Below, piece by piece: positions 33,555 through 47,212 of a stretch of 64,000 nucleotides of DNA. Source of the stretch: Verticillium longisporum (taxonomy: Eukaryota; Ascomycota; Sordariomycetes; Glomerellales; Plectosphaerellaceae); the NCBI GenBank assembly GCA_019188255.1, contig JAETXT010000003.1, positions 6,510,001-6,574,000 on the forward strand, read 5' to 3'. The notes under the pieces were generated by a model. The model searched no databases and was not told the origin of the DNA. It saw only the letters and a list, made by a program, of their open reading frames with translations. The position numbers were made by a program, and so were the translations under genes. How positions within the stretch are numbered: position 1 is the first letter of the stretch; each line of letters starts with the position of its first letter.

Positions 33555-36500
33555 CTATCTCGCCGCATCTCTCTTCTTCTGCCGCAACCCTTCCATTCGA
33601 TTTCTTGCCAACCTGAGAATGATCCATGCCAGAAGGCGATAGGCTACCACGCATGCAACCAGCGCGGCAACATTGATCACCCCGTCCACATTCAGCCTGT
33701 ACAAGTTCAACACATCTTCGCCTGTTTCAATCGGGCATGAACCATCAGGGAGTTGCTGCCCGCCAGTGCATGTGAATTTCACGCTTTCCAAGCTGAATGG
33801 CGCCAAGGCCCTTGTGGCGTACCGGATAGGACTTAAGAAGTTGAGAGCCTTCAGGAACTCGGGCATGTCGATGGACAAGACGCCAGCCATGGTCTGGGCA
33901 ACAGAGAGAAAGACGCTCGTCAGATTGACTGCGAAGCCGGTATGACTGAACAGCGTGTTGAACACAATACCCAAGCTCTCGCCGCAGCTCACAATGGCGA
34001 AGCAGCAGAACACACTTACAAAGTACATCTCTGCAGTGCGAGGAAACCCAACGGCCAGTACTGCAAGGACACCAAAGAAAAGACTGCTGATAACCTCAAA
34101 CGGGATTTCAAGAAAGGTGTAGCTGGCTAGGAAGGCCTCAACCCCATAGACACCGTCATCGTCTTCGCGATAATAGACGTCGCGCTCAGCTGGATAGACC
34201 GCTACATTCTGCAGCATGCCAACAAAGTAGAAGGCGCCGACCTGCTGTACGAATCCCATGCGATTCTGCACAGAGATAAGGTCATGCTTGAGAGGCGCAA
34301 AGAAGAGTGACAACACAAGGCCTAAGCCAACGACTTGCATGGTTCGAGCCAACAACAGCGGTGGTTGCCGGCGGAAGTTGATGAACGCCCGGTGCATGAG
34401 CAGTGGAGCTGCTGCTGCGAACGATGCCCGCTTACGAACGAGAGCACCCAACTCAGCCGGCGTCGCCAGGATTGCTTTGTTGAAGGACTGACGAGGGGGA
34501 GGAACAGCTGGTCGATGGTGCGCTTCATGTTCAGTTTTTGAAGCAGATGAGATGCGGAGCTCATCATCATTCTCGTTTTCGTGAGAGCGCATCTTTTCCG
34601 AGGACGACGTCCTAGACGCTATATTCTCGGCGTCATCTTCCGCTTTCTCCTCAATGCCAGGTAAACGAGTGGCATGCGCTTCGATTTTTTCCGTGTCCAC
34701 TGGCGTTCTTAGGTGCTCTTGCCACGTCTCAACCAAGCGCCTAACTTTCTCCCGGCTGTCTGCCTCTCGATCTGCTTGTTGTAGGTCAATGGTGATCAGA
34801 TCGAGAGCAAAATCCGCGGGATTGGTGTGTGAAGGGCATTCGAATCCCTGACGGTTGAAATACGCCAGCATCTCCTGGGCCGAACCAGCGTACGCAGGCG
34901 AGCCGCCTCGAGCCAAAAGGAGGACGTTTCCGAAATGCTTGAACAGGTCTGATCTCGCCTGATGAATCGTAAGGATGAGGGTGCGCCCTTCCATGGCGAG
35001 GCCCTGAAGCACTTCCATGATCGAATTGGCTGTAAAGGCGTCGAGGCCGCTCGTCGGTTCGTCCAGTAGTAGAACACGCGGATCGCTGAGTAGCTGGACC
35101 GCAATTGTGACTCGACGTTTCTCACCTCCAGATATACCTTTGATTAGATCGCTGCCCACAAGATTGTCGGCGCAGTCCTTTAAACCCATCTTGAGAAGCA
35201 CCTCTTCGGCGCGTTTGAACTTCTCCTCCTTCGTCATCCAGGAGGGGAGACGCAAGCCGGCCGAGAACCGCAAGGTTTCGCGCACAGTCAGGGATGGAAG
35301 CAGAGCGTCGTCATCCTGGCAGACGTAAGAGCAGATCGACCTGATCACTGCATTGGATGGCACAGCGCCATTGAAGGTTAGTTTGCCTGCCGGTCTGTAC
35401 TGCGTGCCAATGTTGTTGTGCAGGCGCAAAGCCATGGCATTGAGTAGCGAGGTCTTTCCTGAGCCCGAAGGACCCATGATGATATTCAGAACGCCTGCTT
35501 GAAATGTCGCATTGACAGAGTTGAGAATTGTCTTAGTGGGTTGCTTCTTACCAAACACAGAGCGTTTGTCGAGAGCGAGCGCAAAATTGTCAAGTCCAAC
35601 ATCGATGGTGCGAACCTCAGAAATCGACTTCGCACGCATCTTTTCTTTGCCAGCCGACAAATCGGTATCGGAATTTATGGCTCGCGCGATAGTCATCTCA
35701 ACGGGAACGAACTGAAGTCCTACAGCAGATAGGATACAGAAGAAAATGACAAAGGCGGTCATGATGACAATGGGACGCCATACCCAATTTTGGGGAAGCC
35801 GAGCGACTCCATAATGAACTCGCCTGTGTACTGGTAACAAGCTGGATCTGATTGACCGCCAGGTAGTGGGCAATCATAGAAGGCCCCTTCAAACTCGTTA
35901 CCGCAGTATGCGCTGAAAGCATAATACTATCGAATCGAAAAGTCAGACACAGACGGCATGGTAAGGGCTTGAATGGACAAAGGCTTACGGTGTATGTGAT
36001 GTGCTTCATCCACCGCACATATACGGGTATGCTTTCAGCTTGAACAAACATGCCGCATGCCATACTCTGCATGGTATATATCAGGTTGGCAATCAAGCTT
36101 GCGCCAGGGAAGTTTCGACAGGCTGTGACGCAAGTCATAGCACAAGTCATGGCGATATAATGATTCAGTAGAGTGATGCTAAAGAAGATGAGGAACTGGC
36201 TGGGATCTCTCTCGAAACCAGCCATAAAGTAGAATATGACGGAGAATAGAAACGGAACAGGGAAGTCTTCGGTGAATAACCGGGCGAAGCGTCGAGAGAG
36301 TAGAAACGGAATAGCGTCGACACAGTGTTCCGTGTGTTCTCGGTCAAATGTGGGCATATCGATAGACAGACGGTAGATCTCGAAGATGAGGATGAGATAC
36401 CCCTGGAGACCGGCGGCTGTGTAAAGCCCTCCTTGGCGCGAACGAATGCCGGAATCATCTCGGGGAAGGTTGTAAAAGATATATCCCGTCACCAAGCCCA

Positions 36501-37830
36501 TCAGCACCGCTTCGACAACGGCTGCCAGCATGCCCATAGGATCTCGGTAGGTGACCTTGAACGTCCTGCCGGTCAACATGCGTAGTTGACGGCCATACGT
36601 GGCATGTTTCGTCGCTTGTGCTCTCCTTTCTCTGTGGCTTGTCGTTTGCACGGCGCTTTGCTCCGTGGGTGGGAAAATTGTTTGACTTTGTTCCATCCAG
36701 GCCGCCTTGAGCCTGTCAACTCGAGCTGTACTCCCTCCCTCTAGTTCCGGCGTTCGATTGTCAATGGCAGCAACGTCAATCAAGTACTCGGCAGGGTTCA
36801 CAAAAGGGGGCAGTTGAAACCCTTGCCCCTCGAACCAAGTGGTGCAATCCTTTGCCGGCCCCGAATATACAGGGCTGCCACGGGTCAGAATGATGAGGTT
36901 GTCAAACAGATCCCAAATCTCTGAGCGCGGTTGATGAATGGTCGTGATGATAGTCCTCCCTTTGGTCGCCAAGCTCTTGAGAGTCCTGACGAGCTGGAAC
37001 GCACTGGTGGCATCCAAGCCTGTCGTGGGCTCGTCCAAGAACAAGACTGAAGGATTGGCCAGAAGCTGAACGCCAATGCTGACTCTCCGTTTCTCTCCAC
37101 CAGAACAGCCACGATGCTGGTGATTGCCAATCCTAGTGTCTGCGCATTCTTTCAGGCCGAGTTCCAAGATGACCTCCTCAACGATGCGCGTGCGCTCCTC
37201 AGCCGTGGTTGGTGGGGGCAGGCGCAAGTCGGCAGAGTACTGCAGGGTTTCTCGAACGGTTAGAGTCGGGAGCAGGATATCCTGTTGTATCACGTAGGCG
37301 TGGCGTACGTTCTGCACTGTATCGTTGCCGTTGAAGCGGATAGATCCAGCCTGCGACAAGCGCGAGCTGATCATGCGTTCTGACATGGTGTTGAGGAGCG
37401 TTGTTTTGCCGGACCCGCTGCCGCCAATGATGGCAGTAAGCGTGTCATGGGCCAGCGAGGCGTCGACATGGTGCAGCAATGTCTTAGATTCGGGTGTAGG
37501 TTTGAATCTCTGCTTTGCCAAGTCAGGATAGGTGGAAGGCTCGAACCACGACGGCGATGTATCGACGGTGACAGCAAGGTTTCGAATCTCAACGTCGACA
37601 GCCTCGACGTCGTCTAGCGAAATGTGCCCGGCGCGAGACAAGGAGAACCGGCTTGGCTCGAGGTAACCGTGATCGCGGTCGCGGTTCAGGTCGCCGTGAG
37701 CAGTGGGGTCCATGGTGGTCGCAATGGAGCTGGCGCGCTCGACTTTGTCCATGTCAAATATGTCGGACGTCGGGCGCTCGGTGGCCTTAGCATCAGGCCC
37801 TTGTCCCTGAGCTTCCTCGGGAGCAGCCAT
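33555..37830 (-). CDS. Full-size ABC-G transporter (YOL075C-type), frame shifted near 35790
   Basis: Membrane ATPase with NBD-TMD-NBD-TMD order, about 1,400 residues. NBD1 has Walker A GGSGSGKTT, signature CSGGEKRR and Walker B LFLDEPTTGLD; NBD2 has GPSGSGKTS, ISGGEKRR and LLLDEPTSGLD. Both sites look canonical, unlike Pdr5-type proteins with one degenerate site, which points to the White/YOL075C-like full-length subgroup. Exon 1 is 37830-35989; a 62 nt intron (35988-35927) leads to exon 2, which begins YYAFSAYCGNEFEGA. In exon 2 the frame breaks at CCCCAAAATTGG (35788-35795 plus): one more base gives a continuous '…MESLGFPKNWVWRPIVIM'. The break lies at the end of TMD1, so without repair the second half would be lost. 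ATG 37830 starts MAAPEEAQGQ; upstream frame lacks ATG. Substrate unknown. Confidence 0.85.
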
Positions 37831-39093
37831 GATGCCGAAGAGGAGGCGCGCCGATTCAGCAGGGAAAGTGGAGGTCAAGTCTCTTCTATGTGCGGAGAGC
37901 AACGACTGCGACGCGAGGTTTCGAGAGAGTTCAAAAAGAACTTGGCCAGCATCGAAAGCGGTCTCGCGAGGAGGTAGCTGTTTGATGCTCGCTTAACAAG
38001 AACAAACACCTTTTTGTCACCGGCCTGGCGTTGCCAGATGGGGATGGAATGAAGATGAGATGTCCATAACGGGCAACGGAAAAGTAGATGACCATGGCCA
38101 ACTGACGGAGTCAATGGCCCAAAAAGTGAGGGGCCGTTGGATTGTGCAAGATTGGCCACTGTGCCGGCTCAATGGCCCGGGTCGGCGTCGGGCTAGGACG
38201 ACAGAGGGTGGCGGGGGACATGGGTGCAGCTCGCTTGGATGTTCTGTCGACAAGAGTGGTGGGAGTTTGCAGGCCTTGGCCAGGGTGGTGTGTCGGTCAT
38301 CGTGGTGATTCCATGGTCGAGGCCACCAGACGCTCTCGGCTATCCGTGCACCACCCCACCAGACCCCGGTCGCCACCCCCACAGCCACTTGTTACCTGAA
38401 CCGTCTGTCAACCATTTGAGCTGCACGTGGAGTCTCGGTTGCGGGTCGCCGTCTCGGTAAGTAGACCCTGAGGCAAGGACCCCAGTATAGCGATAGAGTT
38501 TTCATGTCGCATCCAGAAAATGGCTCTCCGCCGACGACAATGCTTTGTCGTAGTGCAGTGCAGCGTAGTGCAGAGTGCTGTCGAGAGAGCTCAAACAATG
38601 AAAATCATGCCAACTGTGTATAATGAGCCGATGCCCGTAACGGGAGTGCCTTCACGACACCAGAAATCCACAAATCTTTACTGAAGCTTCCCGAGGAAGC
38701 AACCTCCCCTGCCTCAGGTGCCTAGAGGAGTAGCACCATCTCCTGAGAAGAGGCCCCACGGAGACTATGAAGGTTTCGTGATGGGTCTAGAAGTAATGAA
38801 GGGTGCAGCAATGGGACGGCCTCCTCTGAATGAAGCGGGCCTATGCTAACCTTCATTAAAACAAGACCTGCGCTCTGAGAACCCCACGGGCCACCATGAT
38901 CCCCAGGCACCCCTTGAGTCGAGCTCCACGAGAACCCGTGGCGGAGCTCACGATCAAGCTCCCCGCCCGAGACGCGGCGCGACGTAGACGTGTTCGCGTA
39001 TCCTGGGCATCCGCCGCATCGCCCGGAACGTAGGCATCTTTAAAGGGCTTCTCTCACCCATCAGCCGCCCCCATCTTCGTGTCCTAGACTCTG
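37831..39093. promoter_or_regulatory. Divergent region between ABC transporter and orphan gene
   Basis: 1.26 kb containing the ABC transporter promoter and the leader of the orphan gene. No operator recognised and no long coding frame. Confidence 0.45.
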
Positions 39094-40956
39094 ATGCCTG
39101 CCTGTGAAGCAAATTTTGTACACTGGAATGATTTTGCAGCGAAATTTTGGTTACTTGTCAAACGTCTCTTCTGGATCTCACTATTCGTCCATCTGCACAA
39201 CTCGACGGCCCAAGAGTTCTACCTTACTGGCCCCAGCATGACGCGGTCCGATCGATTCAGAGGAGATGCCCATGAGGAACGGTTACTGGAACTCCAGCGC
39301 CTCCAACTGCAGCGATATTGGCCTGCAGAGTTTCATGTCGTCGAACGGAACTGCTTGACCATGGTTCTCGGGGTCATTCGGATCCACCACATCTTGACCG
39401 CTGCTGGTTTCCAATATTGGGACGCATGGAATCTGGCACATCCGGTACTGAAGCCCATCGCAGAGATCTTCCGGTCACCACTCAAACGCAAGCTAGCAAT
39501 TTTCGATGAGAATCGCCGAAGAATTCTGACGAACATGGTGCTCACCCAACAGAAGGTTGAGAAAGCTATGCATGCCGTCATTGAGCTGCATTTCCAACTC
39601 CTGCACCTGGGCAGGACCAGGCATATTACGACGTGTCCGGATATGCGTCACAATATGCTCCAGAGGTTGCTCGAGCGATATAGGAATCGCGCAGATTTGC
39701 AGCTTGAATCTTTCCGGGTCGAAAAGGGTAGCCGTGGTGCCCTTCGGGTCGTCATGGTGGCTAGTGGCTCTGCGCATACAACCGAAGGGCGTGGCCGCGA
39801 AACTTCAGTGCATTCACCAACAGCTGAAGAGGGTAGTCGCGAAAACCCAATTTGCTTAATAGAGGACGACCCAGCTGTCTTACGTCAGGAGCATGAGACG
39901 ATGAGAGAGTCTTTGAACGCTTCGAATCCCGAATCAAGATACAGCGTATTTACGGATGCTGGGTTTGTGGACCGCGATGTTACGGACGCAGACCTCCTTA
40001 GGCTGTATCAGTTTGACACGGTGCAAAGATTTGTGGTGATACCAGAGCCCGAAGACTCGGACTTCATGGCTGATTCTCGGAGTGAAACCCGGTCTACAAG
40101 CGGCCCGCCAATGTCAACTGCTCGTAGGGGGACTGTCTCCGGTCCTGCTGCTTCGCAGACACGGGGTGCCGATAACTCCACCGCAACAACATCATCGCAG
40201 AGAACACGCGACGAAACGTGTGCCTCAGCCCTCAATACTACTTCTCGGAAAAGATCGAGAATCACCAAAACCACAAAGAAAGCGCCAGCTTCTCAATTCA
40301 AGAGGGTACCAAGGCAGACGGCCAGTCAACCCCTCGAACAAGCCACGCCTCAGCCATCCTTACCTCGCCGCTCGAGTCGACGCACACGAACACCAAGCTG
40401 TATTCTCCTATCGCCCGAAACGTCATCATCGCCGTCACTGGAAGCACCTGCTCTTCTCACGGAAATACCAACAACAGAAGTCATCTCACCTTTGGAACAC
40501 GCTCAACCCCGTCGGTCATCGAGACGCTCCGCACAGGGTAACACGATTTTGATCTCGCCTCCGGCATCATCCACCTCTACACGCATCCATAAGACACCTC
40601 GAAAGCAGGCTTGCGATACTCGCAGACAGCTTCAAATTTTTACAGAGAGTACACCTCGTCGTACTTCGAGAACTTCGCATCGCCACATCACGCCGACTGT
40701 TCCACTATCATCATCCGCCGCGGCGATAGCGCCAACAGCGGCGCGAATCTCTCCGGCGCCCTCCAGCCCAGCGCAACAACGCGAGCGAAGGCTTCATGGC
40801 GGGATGTCTGATAAGGATTGTACAATACCCTTTCTTTTCCAAAGTGATATAGATAACGTTCTGCCATATTGGGGGCTTCATCGAGAGATCGCGGCTCTCA
40901 AGTACCTTGTAAGACAGGGTGAGGCAGAGAGTTCGAGAGCGACTGGTCTGAGATAA
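39094..40956 (+). CDS. Orphan protein with Arg/Ser-rich repeats, function unknown
   Basis: Uninterrupted frame of 620 residues with no recognised domain. Residues about 50-210 are helical and charged ('ERLLELQRLQLQRYW', 'LLERYRNRADLQLESF'). The second half is disordered, Ser/Thr/Arg-rich, with three or four related basic motifs (RRSSRRTRTPS, RRSSRRSAQG, RRTSRTSHRH) that look like nuclear or DNA/RNA-contact patches. The last 45 residues are again ordered ('PFLFQSDIDNVLPYWGL'). The N-terminal hydrophobic stretch (residues 15-35) may be a 5' leader intron read through: GTCAAACG…CCCCAG precedes the ATG at 39238, where a more natural start (MTRSDRFRGDAHEE) lies. Probably lineage-specific. Confidence 0.6.
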   Translation: MPACEANFVHWNDFAAKFWLLVKRLFWISLFVHLHNSTAQEFYLTGPSMTRSDRFRGDAHEERLLELQRLQLQRYWPAEFHVVERNCLTMVLGVIRIHHILTAAGFQYWDAWNLAHPVLKPIAEIFRSPLKRKLAIFDENRRRILTNMVLTQQKVEKAMHAVIELHFQLLHLGRTRHITTCPDMRHNMLQRLLERYRNRADLQLESFRVEKGSRGALRVVMVASGSAHTTEGRGRETSVHSPTAEEGSRENPICLIEDDPAVLRQEHETMRESLNASNPESRYSVFTDAGFVDRDVTDADLLRLYQFDTVQRFVVIPEPEDSDFMADSRSETRSTSGPPMSTARRGTVSGPAASQTRGADNSTATTSSQRTRDETCASALNTTSRKRSRITKTTKKAPASQFKRVPRQTASQPLEQATPQPSLPRRSSRRTRTPSCILLSPETSSSPSLEAPALLTEIPTTEVISPLEHAQPRRSSRRSAQGNTILISPPASSTSTRIHKTPRKQACDTRRQLQIFTESTPRRTSRTSHRHITPTVPLSSSAAAIAPTAARISPAPSSPAQQRERRLHGGMSDKDCTIPFLFQSDIDNVLPYWGLHREIAALKYLVRQGEAESSRATGLR

Positions 40957-41498
40957 TATTAGCGCTAGGTAGACTGATTGGCAAATCTTGCTTAGCCTTA
41001 TTTCTTGAGTCTTGAGGCAGCTTCTTACAGGGGACTTACATGGACTGGAAAAAAATAGACTTGTGTTCTACCTTCGTTGAGGAGCCCTGCTGAATGGTTC
41101 TTGAAGTGCTGCAATCGCTCGCACACCAATCTCCGTTCCAGATCAGACGCGGTGAATGGTCAAGACCACGGCCTTCCCTTGAGCAGTGATGAGAACAATA
41201 AAGAAGTAATGTATATGTGTATATCCTAATCATGATGCGCCATATGGCCGTGATAAATCCTATTAACATCAACCGACGATGTACCGAGTTCTCATTGAGA
41301 GAATCCTCTTCCAACCCTCGCGCGCCCGTCCGGGCCAGGTAGAGTTCGCCCGCGTCTAACAAACAAGAGCCACAGCGAGAGGCTCATTCCGATGGCTAAC
41401 AATTCTCATGACATATACTGATAAACGAACAATCAGATATGCAATCTGAAGAAAACCATAAGAATAGAGAAATAAAATTGCTCCACGCCTTGGCCCCT
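40957..41498. other. Convergent intergenic region, no gene seen
   Basis: 542 bp between the 3' ends of the orphan gene and noxA; AT-richer than the flanks and probably 3' UTR. Confidence 0.5.
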
Positions 41499-43356
41499 CT
41501 AGAAGTTCTCTTTGCCCCATTTGAACGAAAAGCTACAGATTAAATGTCAGTTCATGGACACGATACGTCATTGGTAGAGAAATCGAGCTTACCCTGGTTC
41601 GCTGTACTTGTTACAAAAGATATGCAGTGTACTGCCGAGGCCCTTGGGACCACAGAAGAACACACCAGCCTCGGCGGGCGAGTGCAGCTTTCTGATTCCA
41701 CGGAAGATCATGTCCCAGTTGGGCCGTCCAAAGTTCGTCGGCGACCTCAGACCGGTGATGGTGTCTTTATCAGCGTTGGCATCATTGATCATGATGTTTG
41801 TTGCGTCGTCTGCCTTGATCTTGGCGGTCAGGTAGGTATGGATCTCGATGCGGTTGTCAACGTCCTGAGCTTCAATGGCGAGCAACAGCGAGCGGAACCA
41901 CTCAAAGGAGCCGAAATCTCTGCAGATCCAGAAGAAGTAAACCTTGCTGAGGCGCGTCTTCTTCTGAGGATAGTTCATGCGATACCAGATGGACTTAAGA
42001 ATGGATGCAAACGGCGTGACGCCGATTCCTGCGCCGCAGAGAACAGAAATCTCGTACTTGAAGACATCCTCCGAAGCTGATCCAAAGGGTCCGTCAATGT
42101 AAACGCGAGGCAGCACGCGGCGCAGAGCAGGATCGACATCGCTTCCATCGCCATTGACACCAACGACCTTGCTACCGTCCTTATTCTTGTCGAACTCGCA
42201 GCCCAATGCGGTAGAGACGGCGCGAGTGAAATCACCAACTACACGCATGTGGATAGAGATGTAGTCTTCCTCGGGCGCGCTCGTTAGGGTGAAGGGGTGG
42301 TACTGCCAGATTGATACGGCGGGGCAGCAGAAGAAGATGTACTGACCGGCCTGGGTCTTGGTGTTTTCTTTCTTAATCTGAATCTCGCAGACATTGCTGG
42401 GATGCTGAATGACTTTGGAGATGTATGTCTTGTGCTTGCCACGCACCTCACGGGCGATGCGCTCAGCAAGGTAGCAGAAGCCGCCGTACATCCAGTACTG
42501 CCAGAAGACGCCGATCGCGCTCGGGCCGATACTGATGCAGAAGGGCGCAAAATCGGGCTGGATCATGCAGAATGCGCCGTGAATGGACCAGAAAAAGAAG
42601 AAAACGATGAACATGTGGTGGGTGTACCAGAACCTCTCGTAGTTGGCGCGTCGGGGCTTCTCCATTGACGTAATAACCATGCCCATGAGGGCGATGAGCA
42701 TAACGTAACCCGTCCAACCGGGACCTGAGACGAAGTTGGCCAGCAGCCAGCCATAGACACCGAGGTTGTTCTTGGCGGCGATCATGCCAAAGTTGACCCA
42801 GTGGGCAATCGTATGAACCCATGAGAAAAAGACAATGGACCAGGCGATCGTCTTGTGGAAGGTGATGTTCTTGTCGAATTGGATAATGCCGTTGAGAGGC
42901 GTTTGGCGAGCGAGAGAGATGAATGTGCGACAGACAGGAAAGAGTACGAGGGCAACATCGACGTGTAGGACGAGAGCCGCGGCACGGGCGATGACAAAGG
43001 TTGTGCCGAATATGTCTCGTGCAACCTGCAGATTGTCCTTGAGGGCAAAGTTGACGCAGGCAAGCGCAAAGACGAGTCCGTGGAGGATCATGAAGACGAA
43101 GACGAAACTTGGGCAATTGTTAGTTGATGGTTTCTGAATACCAAGGCTCCAGCACTTCACATGGATCAAGAGCGCATTGAGACAGTACTCACAATCTTCG
43201 GTAGCCCTCGTTGATCATCCAGCGATCGAATTTCTCCCTCGATGTCAGCTGCTTCTGCTTTTCCTGCGTCATCTCACCCGAGAGCAGCATGCGTGTCAGT
43301 GGCGTCCATCTTGAACGCTCCGAGGGCTTCTCTGAGCCCATCGAGTAGTAGTCCAT
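41499..43356 (-). CDS. noxA: NADPH oxidase NoxA/Nox1
   Basis: Membrane flavocytochrome that moves electrons from NADPH through FAD and two haems to O2, making superoxide for hyphal development, fruiting bodies and infection structures. Three exons: 43356-43193, 43107-41593 and 41532-41499, giving 570 residues. Six helices carry the haem histidines (helix 3 region ending 'WVHTIAHWVNF', helix 5 'FWYTHHMFIVF'). The FAD motif is HPFTLTSAP, the NADPH motif GAGIGVTPFASIL, and the protein ends in the Nox hallmark FKWGKENF. The short N-terminal region without EF-hands fits NoxA rather than NoxC; it lacks the long N-terminal extension of NoxB. The frame is open above ATG 43356 but without another ATG. 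In other fungi NoxA works with NoxR, Rac and NoxD; none of these is in the window. Confidence 0.95.
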
Positions 43357-46328
43357 CGTGCTGGTGGTGCTATAATCGTCTGCGTGCTGACGAGTCGGGA
43401 TATAGCTAGTATGACCGTCCTTCAAGGACAATATCGCTCAGACCGGATGTCCCGTCGTATGCAGTTTTCCTCGTCAACTCTCTTTTCCCCCTCTCTTTCT
43501 TCTATTATTGCGAGGTTCTGCCTATATGTACTCGTTTGCGAGCCGGTCGGTGTCGTTGGTCAGTTGGTGTTTAGACAAGCGAGAGTGCAGGCGGCGCCAT
43601 ATATCCAAGTGGGTGATGTAATAGTCGATTCAGAGCCGGCTGAACAGTCGTAAAAGAGATATACAATGAAGGTAAATGAATCGAATTGGACGTAGCCCGT
43701 GCTTGCGCCTTAGTTGCCGCAGAGGACGACGAGATCGGAGGGGGCTGTAAGAGAGGGCAAGCCGGAGGTCAGCAAGAGGAGACAAGAGGACAAGAAGACA
43801 CGGAAGGGCATGGACAATGAATACTGGGAAAGGTGGCGAGGCAACAGGCTCGCAGAGGGCGTGTTTCGGATGGAGATCATACCTTTGCACAATGCCTGCA
43901 CCAGGCGGCTGACAAAATAAGGGGATATGCGACCGAGGTTCGTGGGTATTAAAGTCCCGTGGGAGGGAAGATCTCTCGTCGATTGCCGAAAAAGGAGAGA
44001 AAGAGAAAGAAAACGCAAAAGCGAGCAACAGAACCGGTCGCGATCACGGCGGGAGGGGGCAGGATGAAGAAGGAGGGAGATTATGGGTCGTTCATGTTAC
44101 AATGACGACAAGCGATTATGGTACGACCAGCAGGCCATCGCGCGCCCAGAATCTGGCCCTGACAAGGTATTGTCCCGGCGTGGATACCTTGCACAGACGA
44201 CACAGATGAAGACAGGTAAGGGTCAGGGGTGTGGTGGAGAGAGTGCGAGGGGCGAAGGCAGACTTCAAGGAAGAGGAACAGTTGCCGAAGAAGCCCCTAG
44301 AGAGGAAGACGGGACGGTGTCGCAGATCTGGTACCCAGCAAAGTGGTTGCTGGCTGCCTCGCCGTCAGTTGCTTGTTCCCAGCACTCGCACTCACCGTTG
44401 CGTGACGCCGCGACAACTGGAGCCTTGGTGGATGGGGAAAGCGATAGCGTCGAGGTCGAAACAAGGTTAGTCCAAAAGAGGCCTGGTGTACCCGCGATCA
44501 TGCAGCTCGGAGGGCTTCCTCAGGGGCCTCAGCGCTGGAGCGTACTGCGAGGCGGGGCTTTTTTCTCTCTGATTGCTCGTACCTCGCAGTCGCTGGTCAG
44601 CATTGGTGGCCAAGTAATCGCCATTATTGCCCGGAACTCGCATGAGCAGGAAAACCCCGACAAGTCAGGTCGCTGCTGGCCAAAGAGAGTCAGCTTCTTG
44701 ACGCACGCTGTCCGTTGCCCCTGTTGTATACAAAGGCACACCTAGGTGTCCGGGCCCCAGTCGAATTCCCAATGTGTGTTCGGGGACTTTCTTAAAATCC
44801 AGTGTCAGTGATTGGCTCCTTTGCCGGCGTCTCGCCTGTGCGTCCAACCAGTCCCAGCGTCTTAAGTTCGTGCGAGGACGTCCTGTCACGGCATGTTTCG
44901 GGCCCAGGGTCTCTGACACGACGCGAATCGACATCTGTCGCATCCCGTGGGCCGCCCTGCCTCCAGTTGTCGACACCTCCATGATACCGTAAGCGGCTAT
45001 CGAGGCTCATCCCATGTCACCACGGCGATCCTCGCAGCTTCTCACCCCCGATGAACGCCTTGTGTGGCTCTTTTTGCTTCTGCGAGACGGCAACACTACC
45101 TGAACCCTCTGGCAACGAAGCATTTACGCCCTAGTGATTGGCTCCCGCCTCGTCACCTCTTGCCAGCCACCACCGTCTCGACTTGCAGTATCTTACAAAC
45201 TCGCGTCACATCCTAGAGGCGATCACCCCTTGCGCTGTTGCCTTTTGATACAGGAGGACGCAAATATCAGGTCATATTTGAAGCCTGGTGCCGCCCCTTT
45301 CCCAATTGTCGGCTCATGGATCCTTCACCTCTGAACGAATACTCGTCAGCCAAGCCCTCTGCGACGACAGCCATGGTCAGCCTCCTGCCATCGACAACGC
45401 GCACACGCATGCCGAGATGAAGCACCGTATCTAGGGAGCATGGACAGCAACACCAGCAGACGCGTAGAATCGATCCGGATTCTGACACCCAAACTTTCGG
45501 CCCCACAACAGAGCCTCATGCTGTATGAGATCATCTAGACTCACGGTCCCCTCACCCAACTGCCCGATTACGTATGTCATGCGAGGGAGTTGTTTCGTTC
45601 TTCTATCACCTTCCGTGATGCCATGCCCGTTGTTTGTCGCCTTTTTGTCCGTCCATATCTTCTGACAGCCCGGCGAACGGCACGAACGGCAATCGATGTA
45701 TACATCCGGCAGACAGAACACGGACCGCGTCTTTGCACCCTTTGCCTCGGTTGCATGTTGCATGTTTCTTCCTTTGTTACCTGGAGATGAAACGATACGG
45801 AACGGGAGCTTCCATTTCTCTTGAATAACAGCACGGATTTGTGGAACGGGCCGTGCTGTGAATGACGGCGGCGACGATATTGATGATGAACAAAATCATG
45901 CAAGTAGTATAGAACACCCAGAACGTTCTCGTCAAGTTCACCCGATGTTTGTAGTGCCCAATGAACTTCACTGCATGTCAGTTGCGAATCAACCGGATCT
46001 TGTCACATATTCGCAGTCTGGGAATGCAATGCCGTTGTCATAAGCCGAAGCAGCTATCTGGTGTGCCCAATGGACCTCTCTAACTCCAGCGTCTCTCATT
46101 CGTAAAACTCGCTCTCTTCTCCGCAGTGCCTGATGCTTGACTTGCCTCTCTAAAGCTGGACGAGGTGCCTACGTTCGCATACGCACCGCAACTGTCCAGT
46201 CCGCAAGGCAGGGTGGCTGTCTTGCCCAGGACTCCAAAGTCGTCGATGAGAGGTAGCCTAAGTACCCGCCACATCGCCTTCTACAGCAATCCCCAATCTC
46301 GCGCCAAAGAACGTCTCCAAGCCGAAGC
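43357..46328. promoter_or_regulatory. Long upstream region of noxA, no gene seen
   Basis: Nearly 3 kb between the noxA start and the 3' end of the Ubc4-type gene (both minus). A 220-codon frame (44083-44745 plus) has no domain. Purine-rich and pyrimidine-rich blocks near 43480-44060 suggest a long promoter and 5' UTR. Nothing more specific can be supported. Confidence 0.45.

Positions 46329-47212
<884 letters not shown>

Noticed and set aside
33555..37830. Two separate half-size ABC transporters
   Set aside because: The first frame continues through a good intron into conserved sequence that ends exactly where the second frame begins; one base joins them, and the order is NBD-TMD-NBD-TMD.
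31389..43356. Secondary-metabolite gene cluster (ABC transporter, peptidase, oxidase nearby)
   Set aside because: No polyketide synthase, NRPS, terpene cyclase or other backbone gene; NoxA is a conserved developmental gene and the neighbours have unrelated roles.
44083..44745. 220-codon plus-strand frame upstream of noxA
   Set aside because: No domain and low-information composition; more likely part of the noxA upstream region.
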